A DNA stretch of 64,000 nt from Amyloporia xantha (GCA_036971615.1 JAYKKR010000001.1:992001-1056000), one strand, 5' to 3'; positions 34,277 to 44,416 are shown, counted from the stretch's first letter. Made by a program: numbers and translations. Notes: generated by a model from the letters alone, not told the origin.

Positions 34277-34736
34277 CTATTTGGACCCAGATTTGGGACC
34301 GTTTGGTCGGCTAGTAGTAGGCTTCGTGACAGACACGGTGGGCCGAGCTAGTGGACCCCTTGGACGCCAACCGAAGAAATCATCGGAGCCTCTGCAACGA
34401 GCATTTGTCAGTGTTTTCAGTAGCAGGAGCAAATGTCTACTAACCCCAAACTATCCTCTTCATTTAGAAGGCTGAGAGACATGATGATTCGTTGTCAGCA
34501 CCTCAAGGACCTTTCCGGTACAACGACCAACACATACCTAGGTGGAGCAACTGTTTCGCTGGCTTCGACGGTAACAGCAGCAACGGAGTGGACGGTGGGG
34601 ATCACGTCGACGTTACCGCATGCTTCTTGCGCATGTTGTTCTCCTTGACTGCTGATGTCTTTCGTAAGTTTTGTGCGCCAAATTGACTCGAAGGAATATG
34701 CTCTTACGTCATGTTGGCGGGTACAGTGGTGGACAT
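34277..34736 (-). CDS. WRPRG-family gene D, unknown function
   Basis: Unrecognised 94-aa protein, the shortest of the family. Exons are 34708-34736 (29 nt), 34538-34651 (114), 34445-34471 (27) and 34277-34391 (115), all introns phase 2. Exon 1 is only MSTTVPANMT. Exon 2 is Val/Thr/Glu-rich. The 27-nt exon 3 encodes LLNEEDSL. Exon 4 reads GGSDDFFGWRPRGPLARPTV and ends in a basic Ser/Thr/Pro/Lys tail (SVTKPTTSRPNGPKSGSK). It is separated from A-C by the plus-strand WW-like gene but keeps their orientation. The exact preservation of splice phases argues for a functional or recently functional gene. Confidence 0.62.
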
Positions 34737-35613
34737 GTTTGCAAGTTTGGCTGTTTCTGTAGGTCTGCGAGCGAGGGATGTGTTGAAACTGCCTCTATGC
34801 ATACTGACCTTATTTATATGCATGGGTCGGGCTGTACTTTTGTGAATGGCAGTTCCTAATGTCAACGTGAAAAAAATACAAGGAGTTGGATCCGAATGAC
34901 GCCCGTGTGGGTTGATACTGCAAGGACATAGCCACAAAACCTTGTATGCTATGGACACCTCGGTGCCGTACATACAAGCACATTGCAGGATGTTCATGAT
35001 GAGCTGTGCCTTCCGCACCTGCCCAATCGGGAACCTGGAAAAATGGCAACTCATGCCGGTTGAGTAGATAATTGGCAACTGCCGGTCGACTTCCGCCCTA
35101 TATTTCCAGTGCTTGTTTGGACAATCTCTCGATGTACTACGTTCACTTCTCAAGTTCTTATGCTTCCGGTCAGGCGAAACCTTGACAAGGTCCTGTTTTG
35201 TTTTAATCCCTGAATGTTACATACAACTCTGTTGGCGTGTCCATCGTAAGCTAGTAATCCGACCACACTAGCCGAGCAGTGCTACATTACGAGTTGAGTC
35301 ACGAAAGCGCACCCGCGGATCCCGGAGACGCTTGGATGCTATGCGCGTGATGTTCTACTGTCAATGACCCTTATAGTGGAGCTATGAGTGATACGATTCA
35401 TATTGTTCATCGCCCTAGACCGTTCACCTGAGACTTTGAGAGTAACTAGTCGTCACTGCCCACCAGGCTGCGCCCTTCGCCACGATGAACGCGCTGTGCT
35501 TAGGCAACTAAGAGTAAAACGCTTGCCGACTCAGGCAGGAACGATCAAATACATGGAGTTACCTCTGAAGAATTTCGGCTAACAGGTTTCTTCAAGTTGC
35601 GCATCCATATGCT
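34737..35613. other. Intergenic, nothing recognised
   Basis: This is the 5' region of gene D and beyond. Minus-strand ORFs here lack protein-like features. No repeat was identified until the hAT-like element. Confidence 0.4.
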
Positions 35614-35621
35614 TAGCCGAC

Positions 35622-36181
35622 TACTGTTCCGGGAAAAACCCTTGAGTTATTGACAACGGAGTTATTGACATGTTATTAACCGTGTTATTAACCGTGTCAA
35701 AAACCGAAGGTGGTTTTAGGGGTGTTAATAACTATTTTAGCGCCCAAAATTCTGTGACTCCAACGGCTTATGTTTGGCTTGTATATCATTACTAATTGTA
35801 CACTGAGCGAACACTCGCGCTTTGTATCGTTATCCAACAGCGTGTACGCCCGTGCCAGTGGTATACTGTCGGGATGATAGCCACGCATCCTGTACATCTT
35901 TTTCGCAAGAGGTGTCTGAGCTCACGAAAAGCTTCTGTAATAAATACCTAGGTTTTTTCAATTTGCGTGAGCTTTTCTCAGGCATCCTAGTTGAGGTACA
36001 TATCGCACGGGAGGTAAATAGGGAGTCCTGCGGGGACGAGCAGTGTCGCAGAGAGCCACATTTTGGCGGTGTCAAAAACTAGTTAATAACATGTCAAAAA
36101 CTGTCAAAAACTGACCCTTGAGTCGGTCCTATATGTTAATAACATGTCAAAAACTCTCAGGGAGTTTTTCCCGGAACAGTA
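35622..36181. mobile_element. 560-bp nonautonomous hAT-like element (MITE)
   Basis: The ends are perfect 18-bp terminal inverted repeats (TACTGTTCCGGGAAAAAC at the left, its exact reverse complement at the right). The element is flanked on both sides by the same 8-bp direct repeat TAGCCGAC (35614-35621 and 36182-36189). An 8-bp target duplication is characteristic of the hAT superfamily. Subterminal regions carry repeated GTTATTGACA/GTTATTAAC and TGTCAAAAAC motifs, possible transposase-binding sites. It contains no transposase ORF, so it would need a transposase supplied in trans. Confidence 0.85.
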
Positions 36182-36189
36182 TAGCCGAC

Positions 36190-36736
36190 CGTAAGTTTTC
36201 AGTCCGCACTCCGGTGTGGCAGGTACAGAATGGTCATGGCAATTGCGCAAAGGGATATTGTCGATTATCAAAAGTGGCTGAGGGATGGACCCCGAGATTA
36301 CTCGGACTCGTCCCAGAAAGACATTAGAACGTGAGTAGCCTGCCGATATGATTGGATTCCATGCGAAGATGGTCATTCGGCTCTATGTAGGTTAGCTGAG
36401 GACGACGATCGAATATGGGCGATTGCAATATCGATATATAATTCATCTGAGTAGCCGAGCCCCAAACTTGGATGAAGCAAAAGACTTGCTTGCATGGGAT
36501 TTCAACACAGCCCGCACGAGTAGCAATATGAAAACGGGTAGACGGTGAACTCGCAATTTGAAGGGCTACTACGATCGCAGGAGCGCGAAGTATAGCACTG
36601 TGCCGGCCTGTCAAAGGTAGACCGAGTTCGCGTCATTTCGACAAGGGTCTAATTTCAAGCAGAGGGCAAATATGTACAAAAACAGGCGATAGTGTACATA
36701 ACGACATAGGGGCGGAGGTGATGCATGCACTCACAG
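36190..36736. other. Intergenic, nothing recognised
   Basis: About 550 bp between the hAT-like element and a WRPRG remnant. No supported feature. Confidence 0.4.
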
Positions 36737-37039
36737 TCATATATCAAACGCAGCGAGGGAGCTGCTGAGGATGGGCATGAAGAGGAGACAAAGGAGATTA
36801 AGGTTGAGAGCCCTGCTGCACAGTTGCGTTGTGAGCAGTTCGAGAAATTTGAGGATGTTGACGTCTTCGAGTCGAGCATCAGTCGGAGTGATGGGTTTTC
36901 CTCTCGGGTGCCGCCCGAACCTGTCAGATGATTCACTGTAAAATGCAATTCCTTGATGCAACGACGAGATAGGTGACGAGAGACACCGTAGTACGCGGGG
37001 GACTCGTATTCGGTAGGTTCAGCGCCACTAGTGGAACTC
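36737..37039 (-). pseudogene. Degenerate WRPRG-family copy
   Basis: After an acceptor-like TTTTACAG, the minus-strand frame of 36737-36935 enters in phase 2 as in genes A-D. It reads ESSDRFGRHPRGKPITPTDA, matching SDDFFGWRPRGPLARPT of gene D but with the Trp lost. Upstream, 36987-37039 resembles an exon 3 (AEPTEYESPAYYG), but the GT donor is one base out of phase. No intact exon 1 or 2 was found. This looks like a broken family member in the same orientation as the others. Confidence 0.45.
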
Positions 37040-38805
37040 CTGGATGACACGTGGAGGATCAGTCCACAGCCGTGCGTACAGTAGAACGCAAACCACACAC
37101 GTCGATGCCGCCTATTCTTCATTCGCCGTGCATTCTGCAATGAGCGGCCAAACACCACCGCATAACAGTTGATTAGCGATGTCGATGGATGGTATCATAA
37201 CGCGCTCAATACTAGACCTGTGCATGTTGACATCACAGCGAGGTTTATTCCTATGAGGGGCTTTGCGATCAACTCTGACGGCGCAAGGATGGATGCGTTA
37301 TGATCCTACATTGCACTCGGGACGTGACTGCACCGTCCGACGAGTCAGGGAGATGATGCTATGCGCTATAAGAAATAATAGCAGGTCGACAAGACATACT
37401 GATGTAGTCCACCACCGTGGACCAGTTTCATTTTGCTTTTTAAGTTCATTCACAAGTAGTACTCACATAATGTTTCATCACCAAACTGCGAGCAGCGTTA
37501 TAACCAGTTGGCAACTAATCTGTACATTCCTCCAAATGTAAAGCCATATAATTCAAAAATAAATGATTTACGAGATATACTTGTGGAAACATATCGTCAG
37601 AAATTTGAAAACACTCACGTATAATGTACCGGTCGTAAGCTATTATAATCTGTTAGAATAGAATATGGCACCATTGCCAACTAAACTGATTTGTATGCAC
37701 ACTAGATGTCTGGTCGAATTTATGGGTGAAATTTATAAAGACAAAAATATAAATTTTGACCGGATCCTCGTCGGAAGATAAGCGCCGATATTCACACCAC
37801 TAAATTGAAAATTCAATGACTCTCGATTCATGGTCTCGTTTTGCTGAGACCGTGCCAGAATGCAAAGCCTGGTCTATTGTGAAATTAAGCCGTGCCCAGC
37901 TGCAATCTAGGCGATTTTGTGCTTATGCTGGACCGGACAGAGTCTTGACTATCACATAAATACGGAGGTCATCTCGAGGGTACCCGCGCGTGGCCGCCTG
38001 AGCTCGCGCCCTGAGTCCTACTACTAGCAGTAGGAGTTCCTCCGACTCGAAGACCGGTAAGTGTCCGAGCCCGTTCTCGTCCCTAACACCCACAGCTGCA
38101 AGTACCTTATGGCACTGGTAAGTCAAAAGTAGTTCAGGTATCTAACCTTTGTACTGACTGCTAGCGAACTTCGCCAATACTCAGGACTACTGTAGTACAT
38201 ATCAACGTGGTGGGGACCTCTAGGTCTATTACGAGTTGACTAGCACACATGCTGACCACATTTTTGATTGCTGTTGTCTATTTATGGTATATGGTCAGCA
38301 ACGGAGACTACGGACAACAAACGTAGAATAGTGAGGTAGTATTCTTGTAGATAATTGAATCTAGGAATATACAAAACTGATAATCCCTGGTCCCTGAGTT
38401 TGCAAATTGCGCACAAACGATGCGGAATTACAGCGCACCGGTCCATCTGGATCATCCGTCGCTCGCTTATTATTGGGTCCAGAATAAATCCAGGACAGAT
38501 CTATATTTACAGTGACCAAATTGTTTTCGACATCTCATAACAGCATATAACAAGCAGAAGAATTTCACCTTTTGGACCTGTTGGCAATCGCTCTCAGCCA
38601 TATAATTCAATATATGGGTGGTTATAATTTTCGTACATGTTCTATTGATTTTGCCTTATATCTCGACATCATATAGCTATATGAAGAATCTCGAGGTTTG
38701 GTGATGTTGTTCCTCACGAAACGGAGTGATAACACGCGAGCGCCACAGCCACAGACACGCCACGATCACGTGCGCAGTAGCAGAGAGCCAGAATCTCGTC
38801 ACAGC
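37040..38805. other. A/T-richer gene-free region before the retrotransposon
   Basis: About 1.8 kb; 37,440-37,820 is notably A/T-rich. No ORF with protein-like features, and no repeat relationship was seen to other parts of the window. Confidence 0.4.
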
Positions 38806-38810
38806 CTGAG

Positions 38811-39232
38811 TGTCAGGATCACGCTCACCTCGGTCGCACTCGAACCCGATCACGCACGCGCTGACCAAGATACCGCACGGAAGATGAGTAACGACGCACC
38901 GGATACATCGTTTATAGGAACGGATGTTTGGAAGGATGTTTAGGACAACGGATACAAGTGGGTTTGCTTACTTAGGTATTCGTAGCATAGCCCGCTTCTC
39001 ATGTATATAAGCTGCGATGATTCCTCTAGGAATCCTCGCAGAATCAACGCCAGTAATTGACTCTTTATTTTCTATTTGCGCGCCTCCTGCCCTTCAGAGC
39101 CGATCACTCGAAGACACTTCTTTGCTCCTACTCTACTAGAATCCTTACTCGAACTCTACTCGATCACAACCGGAACGTCTCGACTCTCGGCGCAACGTTC
39201 CTCGCGCCGCTCCTCCTGACGCAGTCCTTACA
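38811..39232 (+). repeat. 5' LTR
   Basis: 422 bp, beginning TGTCAGG and ending CCTTACA. It carries a TATATAA box at 39004-39010, a likely start-site element for element transcription. It matches 43790-44148 plus 44354-44416. Confidence 0.95.
39004..39010 (+). promoter_or_regulatory. TATA box in 5' LTR
   Basis: TATATAA within the LTR, about 220 bp before its 3' boundary. It is the expected position for the U3/R promoter of a Gypsy element. The same sequence is in the 3' LTR. Confidence 0.55.
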
Positions 39233-39366
39233 GTTTGATTCTGCCCCTATAGAGTCGAACTTCCTGATTCGTTCATCCACCTTCCAAATACGGCAACTTC
39301 CGTCGTTCGATTGTCGCCTCATCAACAGCCTCCATCCCCTTTCGAACACTTCCACAATTCCCTCCA

Positions 39367-40413
39367 TGTCTCACGACTCCGATATGCCTCTTTCGGAGTT
39401 TCAGGATGCTCTCCCGATGCTCAGGGTACTCCAGGCACGGTTCCGAACACTTTCAATATTGAAGCAAACAACCAAGACTCACCGGCTCTTCAAGCTCTTG
39501 CGCAGGCTGTCAACGTAATCTCTGGTCTAGCCGCTGCTCAGGCCGCGTTCGCAGCCAATCAGCAGGCCATTCAACAAGCTATCGCGCATCTCACACAGAC
39601 CTCGGGCACCTCCCGGCCTTCGGGAAATGCTCGGTTCCGCGATCCGCGCACGTTTAATGGTATGCCTGCTGCCGTCGAACCCTTCCTCATAGACTTGCGC
39701 AATGCTATCCATCTCCAACGACGCTCCTCGTCACGGACTATGACAAGTCCATTTATTTGTCAACTTGGCTTGAAGACGGCTCCCCGAAATCTTGGTTCTG
39801 GGCTATTGAGAAGACTCGTCCCGATCTGCTCCATGACCACGAGGAGCTTATCGCGGACTTTCGCAAACATTTCGGCGACTCAGACTTTATCAACAGTCAG
39901 ATGACGAAGATCAAGAATCTCAAGCAGCGCGCGTCTGCATCCAAATATGCTAGTGCCTTCCGTGAAATCATGGTTCACCTGCCAATAACGGACGACATTA
40001 TCAAAATCAATATGTTCCGCGAAGGACTCAAGGACGACATCCGCGCACTCTTTGTCACCATTACCGAGCCGAAGATTTTCGACGAGTTTGTCGAACATGC
40101 AATTACCTTCGACAATCGTCTCCATGCTCGTGCCCAGGAACTTGGAACCAATCGCAAGAATCTCACCGCGTTCCTTCCCGTTCCAGCAAACACATTCCGC
40201 GCATCGGTACCCTCGACTTCTAATTCGAGCTCTTCAGGTCCCGTTCCCATGGAAGTTGATGCAGTCCGCCACCACGGTCCACTCACGGACGCCGAGAAGC
40301 AACGACGACGCGATAACAATCTCTGCGCCTACTGTGGCGGCAAGCACAAGCTTGACGACTGTACGACACTCGCCAAACGCAACTCGGGAAAAGCCAAGCC
40401 GGCGGCTCACTGA
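39367..40413 (+). pseudogene. Gag of the Gypsy element, broken by two frame changes
   Basis: The capsid-nucleocapsid polyprotein reads in three frames: about 39367-39440, about 39440-39725 and about 39725-40413. Frame changes lie near 39440 and 39725. The last part contains a capsid-like helical region (SWFWAIEKTRPDLL and NLKQRASASKYASAFREI) and one CCHC-like knuckle, CAYCGGKHKLDDC. Its spacing is CX2CX3HX4C, one residue shorter than the usual CX2CX4HX4C. It ends at a TGA at 40411-40413, with pol open in the -1 frame across this stop. Confidence 0.8.
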
Positions 40414-40431
40414 ACGTCCCAGAGCCACCGG
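40386..40431 (+). promoter_or_regulatory. Candidate -1 ribosomal frameshift signal between gag and pol
   Basis: The heptamer GGGAAAA (40386-40392) falls in the correct gag phase (G GGA AAA, X XXY YYZ). Six bases later CCGGCGGCT (40399-40407) can pair with AGCCACCGG (40423-40431), a 9-bp stem with one mismatch and a 15-nt loop. The -1 frame is open from here through protease and RT. Seen in sequence; its function is inferred. Confidence 0.55.
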
Positions 40432-43400
40432 AGACGAAAGGGACAGTTCCTATACCCTCGTCTCGAAGCTCCCCGGCGTCGACCCATCTCAAGACCCGTA
40501 CCGGTCCATGGTGTCTTCGTCCGACCAGTGCACCCTCTTTTCGTCTTTCCACCCATGTCCTCCACTCCCTTCGCGACACTAGACATTTCTTTATCAATGT
40601 AACACTTATACTACCTAATCGAAAACCTATTCGCACCTTCGCACTGGTCGATTCCGGAGCTACCGCCTCATGCATCTCAGAACGTTTCGCAACCCGCCAT
40701 TCCCTTCCTCGCTCTTCGAAAGATGTTCCTGTCCCTATCACTGCTGTTGACAATCGGCCGATCGCCTCTGGACTCGTCACTCAAGATGTCATCTCCTGTC
40801 TCCGAGTCCGCAATCACGACGAACGAATCGCTCTCGCCATCGTCTCTGTATCCTATCCAATCATACTCGGTTTGGACTGGCTTCGGCGACACAACCCTGC
40901 AATTGACTGGACCCGCGGTCAACTCGCTCTCTCATGCTGTGGTGCTAATCCATCACCGCTCTATGCTTTCGGGCAAGGCTACGGTCTTGCTCACCTCACG
41001 CCGCAGAAGACATCGCTCGCTGCAGTCTCTACCACTTGTGTCGGTCTAGGCCTTGGTCTTCACGGCACCCGTCTCATCCCTACGGTCCCCGATCGTGTCT
41101 CGCGTTCGGAATCACCTCATCACTGTCGACGCCTAGCTAGCCCACCAGTTATTCCCACTACTCCCTTACTTTCCACCAGCCGTCCCCTCATTGGCTCCGG
41201 TCATAGAGGAATCTTCTCGGCTCTCTTTTCCTCTCACAGTGATCAAGATCCTCCCCTACCGGATCTGAACATATCATTTGTCAACTCTTCTCGTTTCACA
41301 CGACATGCTCGCAACGGTGACTCAGCCGTCATCTGGTACACACCCAACGCTGGCATCGACGAGACTATCGGTTCTGTCAATGTCTCGTTACCACCATCTT
41401 CATCTTCTCCCACGGTGTCACCACCTCCCGAACCTCCTCCGAGAGACATCCCCGATCCTGGTGAAGATGTTCTGAGTTCCATACCGGAGAAGTATTGTGC
41501 TTGGGCCTCCATTTTCTCTCCCACGGAGGTCGATCAGCTTCCACCTCACAGACCCTACGACGCGGCCATCGAGCTCGAGGACGGGAAGGCACCACCCTTC
41601 GGACCCATCTACTCACTCTCACAAAATGAACGCGCGGTACTTTTCGACTACATCGAGAAGAACCTCAAAAAGGGATTCATCCGACGCTCTACCTCAGCCG
41701 CAGCATCGCCCATCCTATTTGTCAAGAAGAAGACTGGCGAGCTTCGACTGTGCGTCGACTATCGTGGCCTCAATTCAATCACGAAGAAGAATCGCTACCC
41801 GCTGCCGCTGGTCAACGACCTGCTCGATCGTGTTGAAGGTTGCAAGGTTTTCACGGTCCTGGACCTCAAAAACGCGTTCAACCTCATTCGGATCAAGGAG
41901 GGCGATGAGTGGAAAACCGCATTCCGCACGCATCTCGGCCTCTTCGAATATACGGTTATGCCTTTCGGATTGACTAACGCACCCGCTACCTTTCAAGCGT
42001 TCATCCAAGACACACTCCGCGACCTTCTTGACATCACCTGTGTTGTCTATCTTGACGACATTTTAATCTTCTCGCGCACCCAGGCTGAACACGACAATCA
42101 CGTCAAGGCTGTTCTCGACCGACTTCGCGCTGCCGGACTCTACGCAAATGCCAAGAAATGCGAGTTTGACAAAGCCGAAGTTGAGTACCTTGGTTACATT
42201 GTCGGTGCTAACGGGATTTGCATGAATCCTAAGAAGCTTCAGACCATCGCGGACTGGCCTATTCCACGGACACTGCGCGATGTTCAGTCATTCCTTGGTT
42301 TCACAAACTTCTATCGACGCTTTATCGATAAATACGCCGACAAGGCATTGGGTCTCAATGCAATCACGAAGAAGGAGCCTCGTCAATTTCAAATGACACC
42401 TTCAGCCATCGCCTCGTTCCATACCCTAAAAAGTGCATTCCTCACGGCTCCGGTCCTTCGACATTTCGACCCCAGCTTGCCATCCACACTCATGACCGAT
42501 GCCTCTGACTACGCCATGGCTGGAATTCATCTGCAGCCTGACGAAAATGGCTTGCTTCATCCCGTCGCGTTCTTCTCACGCAAGCTAACGCCGGCCGAGA
42601 TCAACTACGAGGTGTACGACAAGGAATTGCTCGCCATCGTAGAATCATTTCGAGACATGAGATCCTGGCTTATTGGTACCGATACCCCGGTCTCCGTGCT
42701 CTCAGACCACAAGAATCTGGAATACTTCATGTCTTCCCGTGTTCTCAATCGACGCCAAGCCCGCTGGTCGATGTTCCTCTCCGAGTTCAACTTTCGACTC
42801 GACTATGCACCTGGCAAGAAGAATCCCGCTGACCCACCTTCTCGTCGGCCCGATTTCGCACCTCAAAACGGGGATGACGTACTCGTTCAGCAGCGCAAGA
42901 CACTGCTCACACCAACTCACACTGAACGTCTCTTTCCCGAAGATGTTTCCCCCCACAGCGATCCGATCAACCCGGTTACGGTTGCATCAATCACCACTCT
43001 CGCACTCGACAACTCCGAGCTCCTTGAACGTTTCAAGAACGCTGTCAAGGACGACGTCGAATGGCGCGAAGCACGGGCCTCCGGAAATGCTGATTTCACA
43101 TTACAAGACAACCTAGTGTTCCATAAAGGTCGTCTGTACGTACCTGCTCCCCTTCGCATCGACATATTGAAGTCTCGTCATGACGCGCTCACCGCTGGAC
43201 ATCCCGGTCGAACGCGCACACTTCATCTCGTCGAACGCGACTACTCTTGGCCGGGCCTACGAACATTCGTTCGTCAATACGTCTCAGCATGCGATGTCTG
43301 TGCCCGGATCAAGGCTGCACGACATAAGCCGTATGGGCTACTCCAGCCTCTCGACATCCCGGATCGCCCGTGGCGTTCAATCTCCATGGACTTCATCGTG

Positions 43401-43757
43401 AAGTTACCTATGTCCCATGGGTATGATTCTATCTGGGTTGTTTGTGATCGACTTACACGCGCAGCGCACTTCGTACCCTGCCTCGAAACGCTCACGGCAC
43501 CCGATCTCGCCTATCTCTTTCTCGACCGAATCTTTCGACACCACGGCCTCCCCGACTCAATCGTCTCGGACCGCGGTTCGGTCTTCATCTCGCGGTTCTG
43601 GCGAGAACTCACCTCCGCCATCCCGTCTGCGTATACGAACCGCTCGCCTTCACCTCCGCCGACTCGTCAAACCCTCCGTAGCGTCTTCGAACCACCTACG
43701 AGAACGACGACTCGCGCCGGCCGCGTCTCGCGCCCTCCAACACGTTACGATCCATAG
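40413..43757 (+). CDS. Pol polyprotein of the Gypsy element, integrase C-terminus deleted
   Basis: Read in -1 relative to gag and open from at least 40389. Protease: FALVDSGATASCISERF (catalytic DSG). Reverse transcriptase: LRLCVDYRGLNSITKKNRYP, FTVLDLKNAFNLIRI, MPFGLTNAPATFQ and VVYLDDILIFS (YLDD active site). RNase H: LMTDASDYAMAGIHL, NYEVYDKELLAIVE and LSDHKNLEYF. Integrase: zinc-finger part SRHDALTAGHPGRTRTLHL, ACDVCARIK and core DFIVKLP, SDRGSVFISRFWRELTS. The frame then jumps to an unrelated Ser/Pro-rich tail. The Glu of the DDE triad, the rest of the core and any chromodomain are missing, an in-frame internal deletion. The enzyme part up to RNase H looks intact, but integration in cis should fail. 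Confidence 0.92.
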   Translation, partial: NVPEPPETKGTVPIPSSRSSPASTHLKTRTGPWCLRPTSAPSFRLSTHVLHSLRDTRHFFINVTLILPNRKPIRTFALVDSGATASCISERFATRHSLPRSSKDVPVPITAVDNRPIASGLVTQDVISCLRVRNHDERIALAIVSVSYPIILGLDWLRRHNPAIDWTRGQLALSCCGANPSPLYAFGQGYGLAHLTPQKTSLAAVSTTCVGLGLGLHGTRLIPTVPDRVSRSESPHHCRRLASPPVIPTTPLLSTSRPLIGSGHRGIFSALFSSHSDQDPPLPDLNISFVNSSRFTRHARNGDSAVIWYTPNAGIDETIGSVNVSLPPSSSSPTVSPPPEPPPRDIPDPGEDVLSSIPEKYCAWASIFSPTEVDQLPPHRPYDAAIELEDGKAPPFGPIYSLSQNERAVLFDYIEKNLKKGFIRRSTSAAASPILFVKKKTGELRLCVDYRGLNSITKKNRYPLPLVNDLLDRVEGCKVFTVLDLKNAFNLIRIKEGDEWKTAFRTHLGLFEYTVMPFGLTNAPATFQAFIQDTLRDLLDITCVVYLDDILIFSRTQAEHDNHVKAVLDRLRAAGLYANAKKCEFDKAEVEYLGYIVGANGICMNPKKLQTIADWPIPRTLRDVQSFLGFTNFYRRFIDKYADKALGLNAITKKEPRQFQMTPSAIASFHTLKSAFLTAPVLRHFDPSLPSTLMTDASDYAMAGIHLQPDENGLLHPVAFFSRKLTPAEINYEVYDKELLAIVESFRDMRSWLIGTDTPVSVLSDHKNLEYFMSSRVLNRRQARWSMFLSEFNFRLDYAPGKKNPADPPSRRPDFAPQNGDDVLVQQRKTLLTPTHTERLFPEDVSPHSDPINPVTVASITTLALDNSELLERFKNAVKDDVEWREARASGNADFTLQDNLVFHKGRLYVPAPLRIDILKSRHDALTAGHPGRTRTLHLVERDYSWPGLRTFVRQYVSACDVCARIKAARHKPYGLLQPLDIPDRPWRSISMDFIVKLPMSHGYDSIWVVCDRLTRAAHFVPCLETLTAPDLAYLFLDRIFRHHGLPDSIVSDRGSVFISRFWRELTSAIPSAYTNRSPSPPPTRQTLRSVFEPPTRTTTRAGRVSRPPTRYDP

Positions 43758-43775
43758 CGTCGCAGCGCTCCGCCT

Positions 43776-43789
43776 GAAAGGGGGGGTGA
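43776..43789 (+). other. Polypurine tract of the Gypsy element
   Basis: GAAAGGGGGGGTGA directly precedes the 3' LTR, the expected primer site for plus-strand DNA synthesis. Confidence 0.75.
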
Positions 43790-44416
43790 TGTCAGGATCA
43801 CGCTCACCTCGGTCGCACTCGAACCCGATCACGCACGCGCTGACCAAGATACCGCACGGAAGATGAGTAACGACGCACCGGATACATCGTTTATAGGAAC
43901 GGATGTTTGGAAGGATGTTTAGGACAACGGATACAAGTGGGTTTGCTTACTTAGGTATTCGTAGCATAGCCCGCTTCTCATGTATATAAGCTGCGATGAT
44001 TCCTCTAGGAATCCTCGCAGAATCAACGCCAGTAATTGACTCTTTATTTTCTATTTGCGCGCCTCCTGCCCTTCAGAGCCGATCACTCGAAGACACTTCT
44101 TTGCTCCTACTCTACTAGAATCCTTACTCGAACTCTACTCGATCACAAGTCATCAGGAAATGTCAAATTTGCCTTAATGTACTTATATTGCACTTATCTG
44201 TCTTAATAAGAGAATTAAGTGCATTAAGACAAAATTAATACGATCCCTTCACTTTGAAATGGTCTTAAACCAGTCTTAAATGTCTTAAACAGGACAAAAA
44301 GTCGAAAAAAGTGTGATTAAGTGGATAAGTCAAATTTGACATTTGCTGATGAACCGGAACGTCTCGACTCTCGGCGCAACGTTCCTCGCGCCGCTCCTCC
44401 TGACGCAGTCCTTACA
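43790..44416 (+). repeat. 3' LTR, split by a nested MITE
   Basis: 43790-44148 and 44354-44416 together equal the 5' LTR. The intervening 205 bp hold the nested element. The right end (TTACA) is followed by the target repeat CTGAG. Confidence 0.95.
44149..44353. mobile_element. 203-bp MITE nested in the 3' LTR
   Basis: The ends are 22-bp inverted repeats with one mismatch (44150-44171, starting TCATCAGGAAATGTC, and 44331-44352). The interior is A/T-rich, with several CTTAA/TTAAG palindromic stretches and no ORF. Comparison with the uninterrupted 5' LTR gives the exact insertion point, between CACAA and CCGG. The target duplication is at most 2 bp (AA) and its edges are ambiguous. Superfamily not assigned. 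Confidence 0.85.

Larger units (their letters stand above)
38811..44416 (+). mobile_element. Ty3/Gypsy LTR retrotransposon, recent insertion, internally defective
   Basis: The 422-bp 5' LTR (38811-39232, TG..CA) is repeated at 43790-44416, where a 205-bp insertion interrupts it. I found no other difference between the two LTRs. The 5-bp target duplication CTGAG flanks the element (38806-38810 and 44417-44421). The order gag, protease, reverse transcriptase, RNase H, integrase is that of Ty3/Gypsy. A polypurine tract with seven G residues sits just before the 3' LTR. Total length is 5606 bp, or 5401 without the nested insertion. Gag carries frame breaks, and the integrase lacks its C-terminal part. 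Confidence 0.95.

Noticed and set aside
38698..38943. ORF spanning the left LTR boundary as a host gene
   Set aside because: Most of it lies inside the LTR and recurs at the 3' LTR. It has no coding support.
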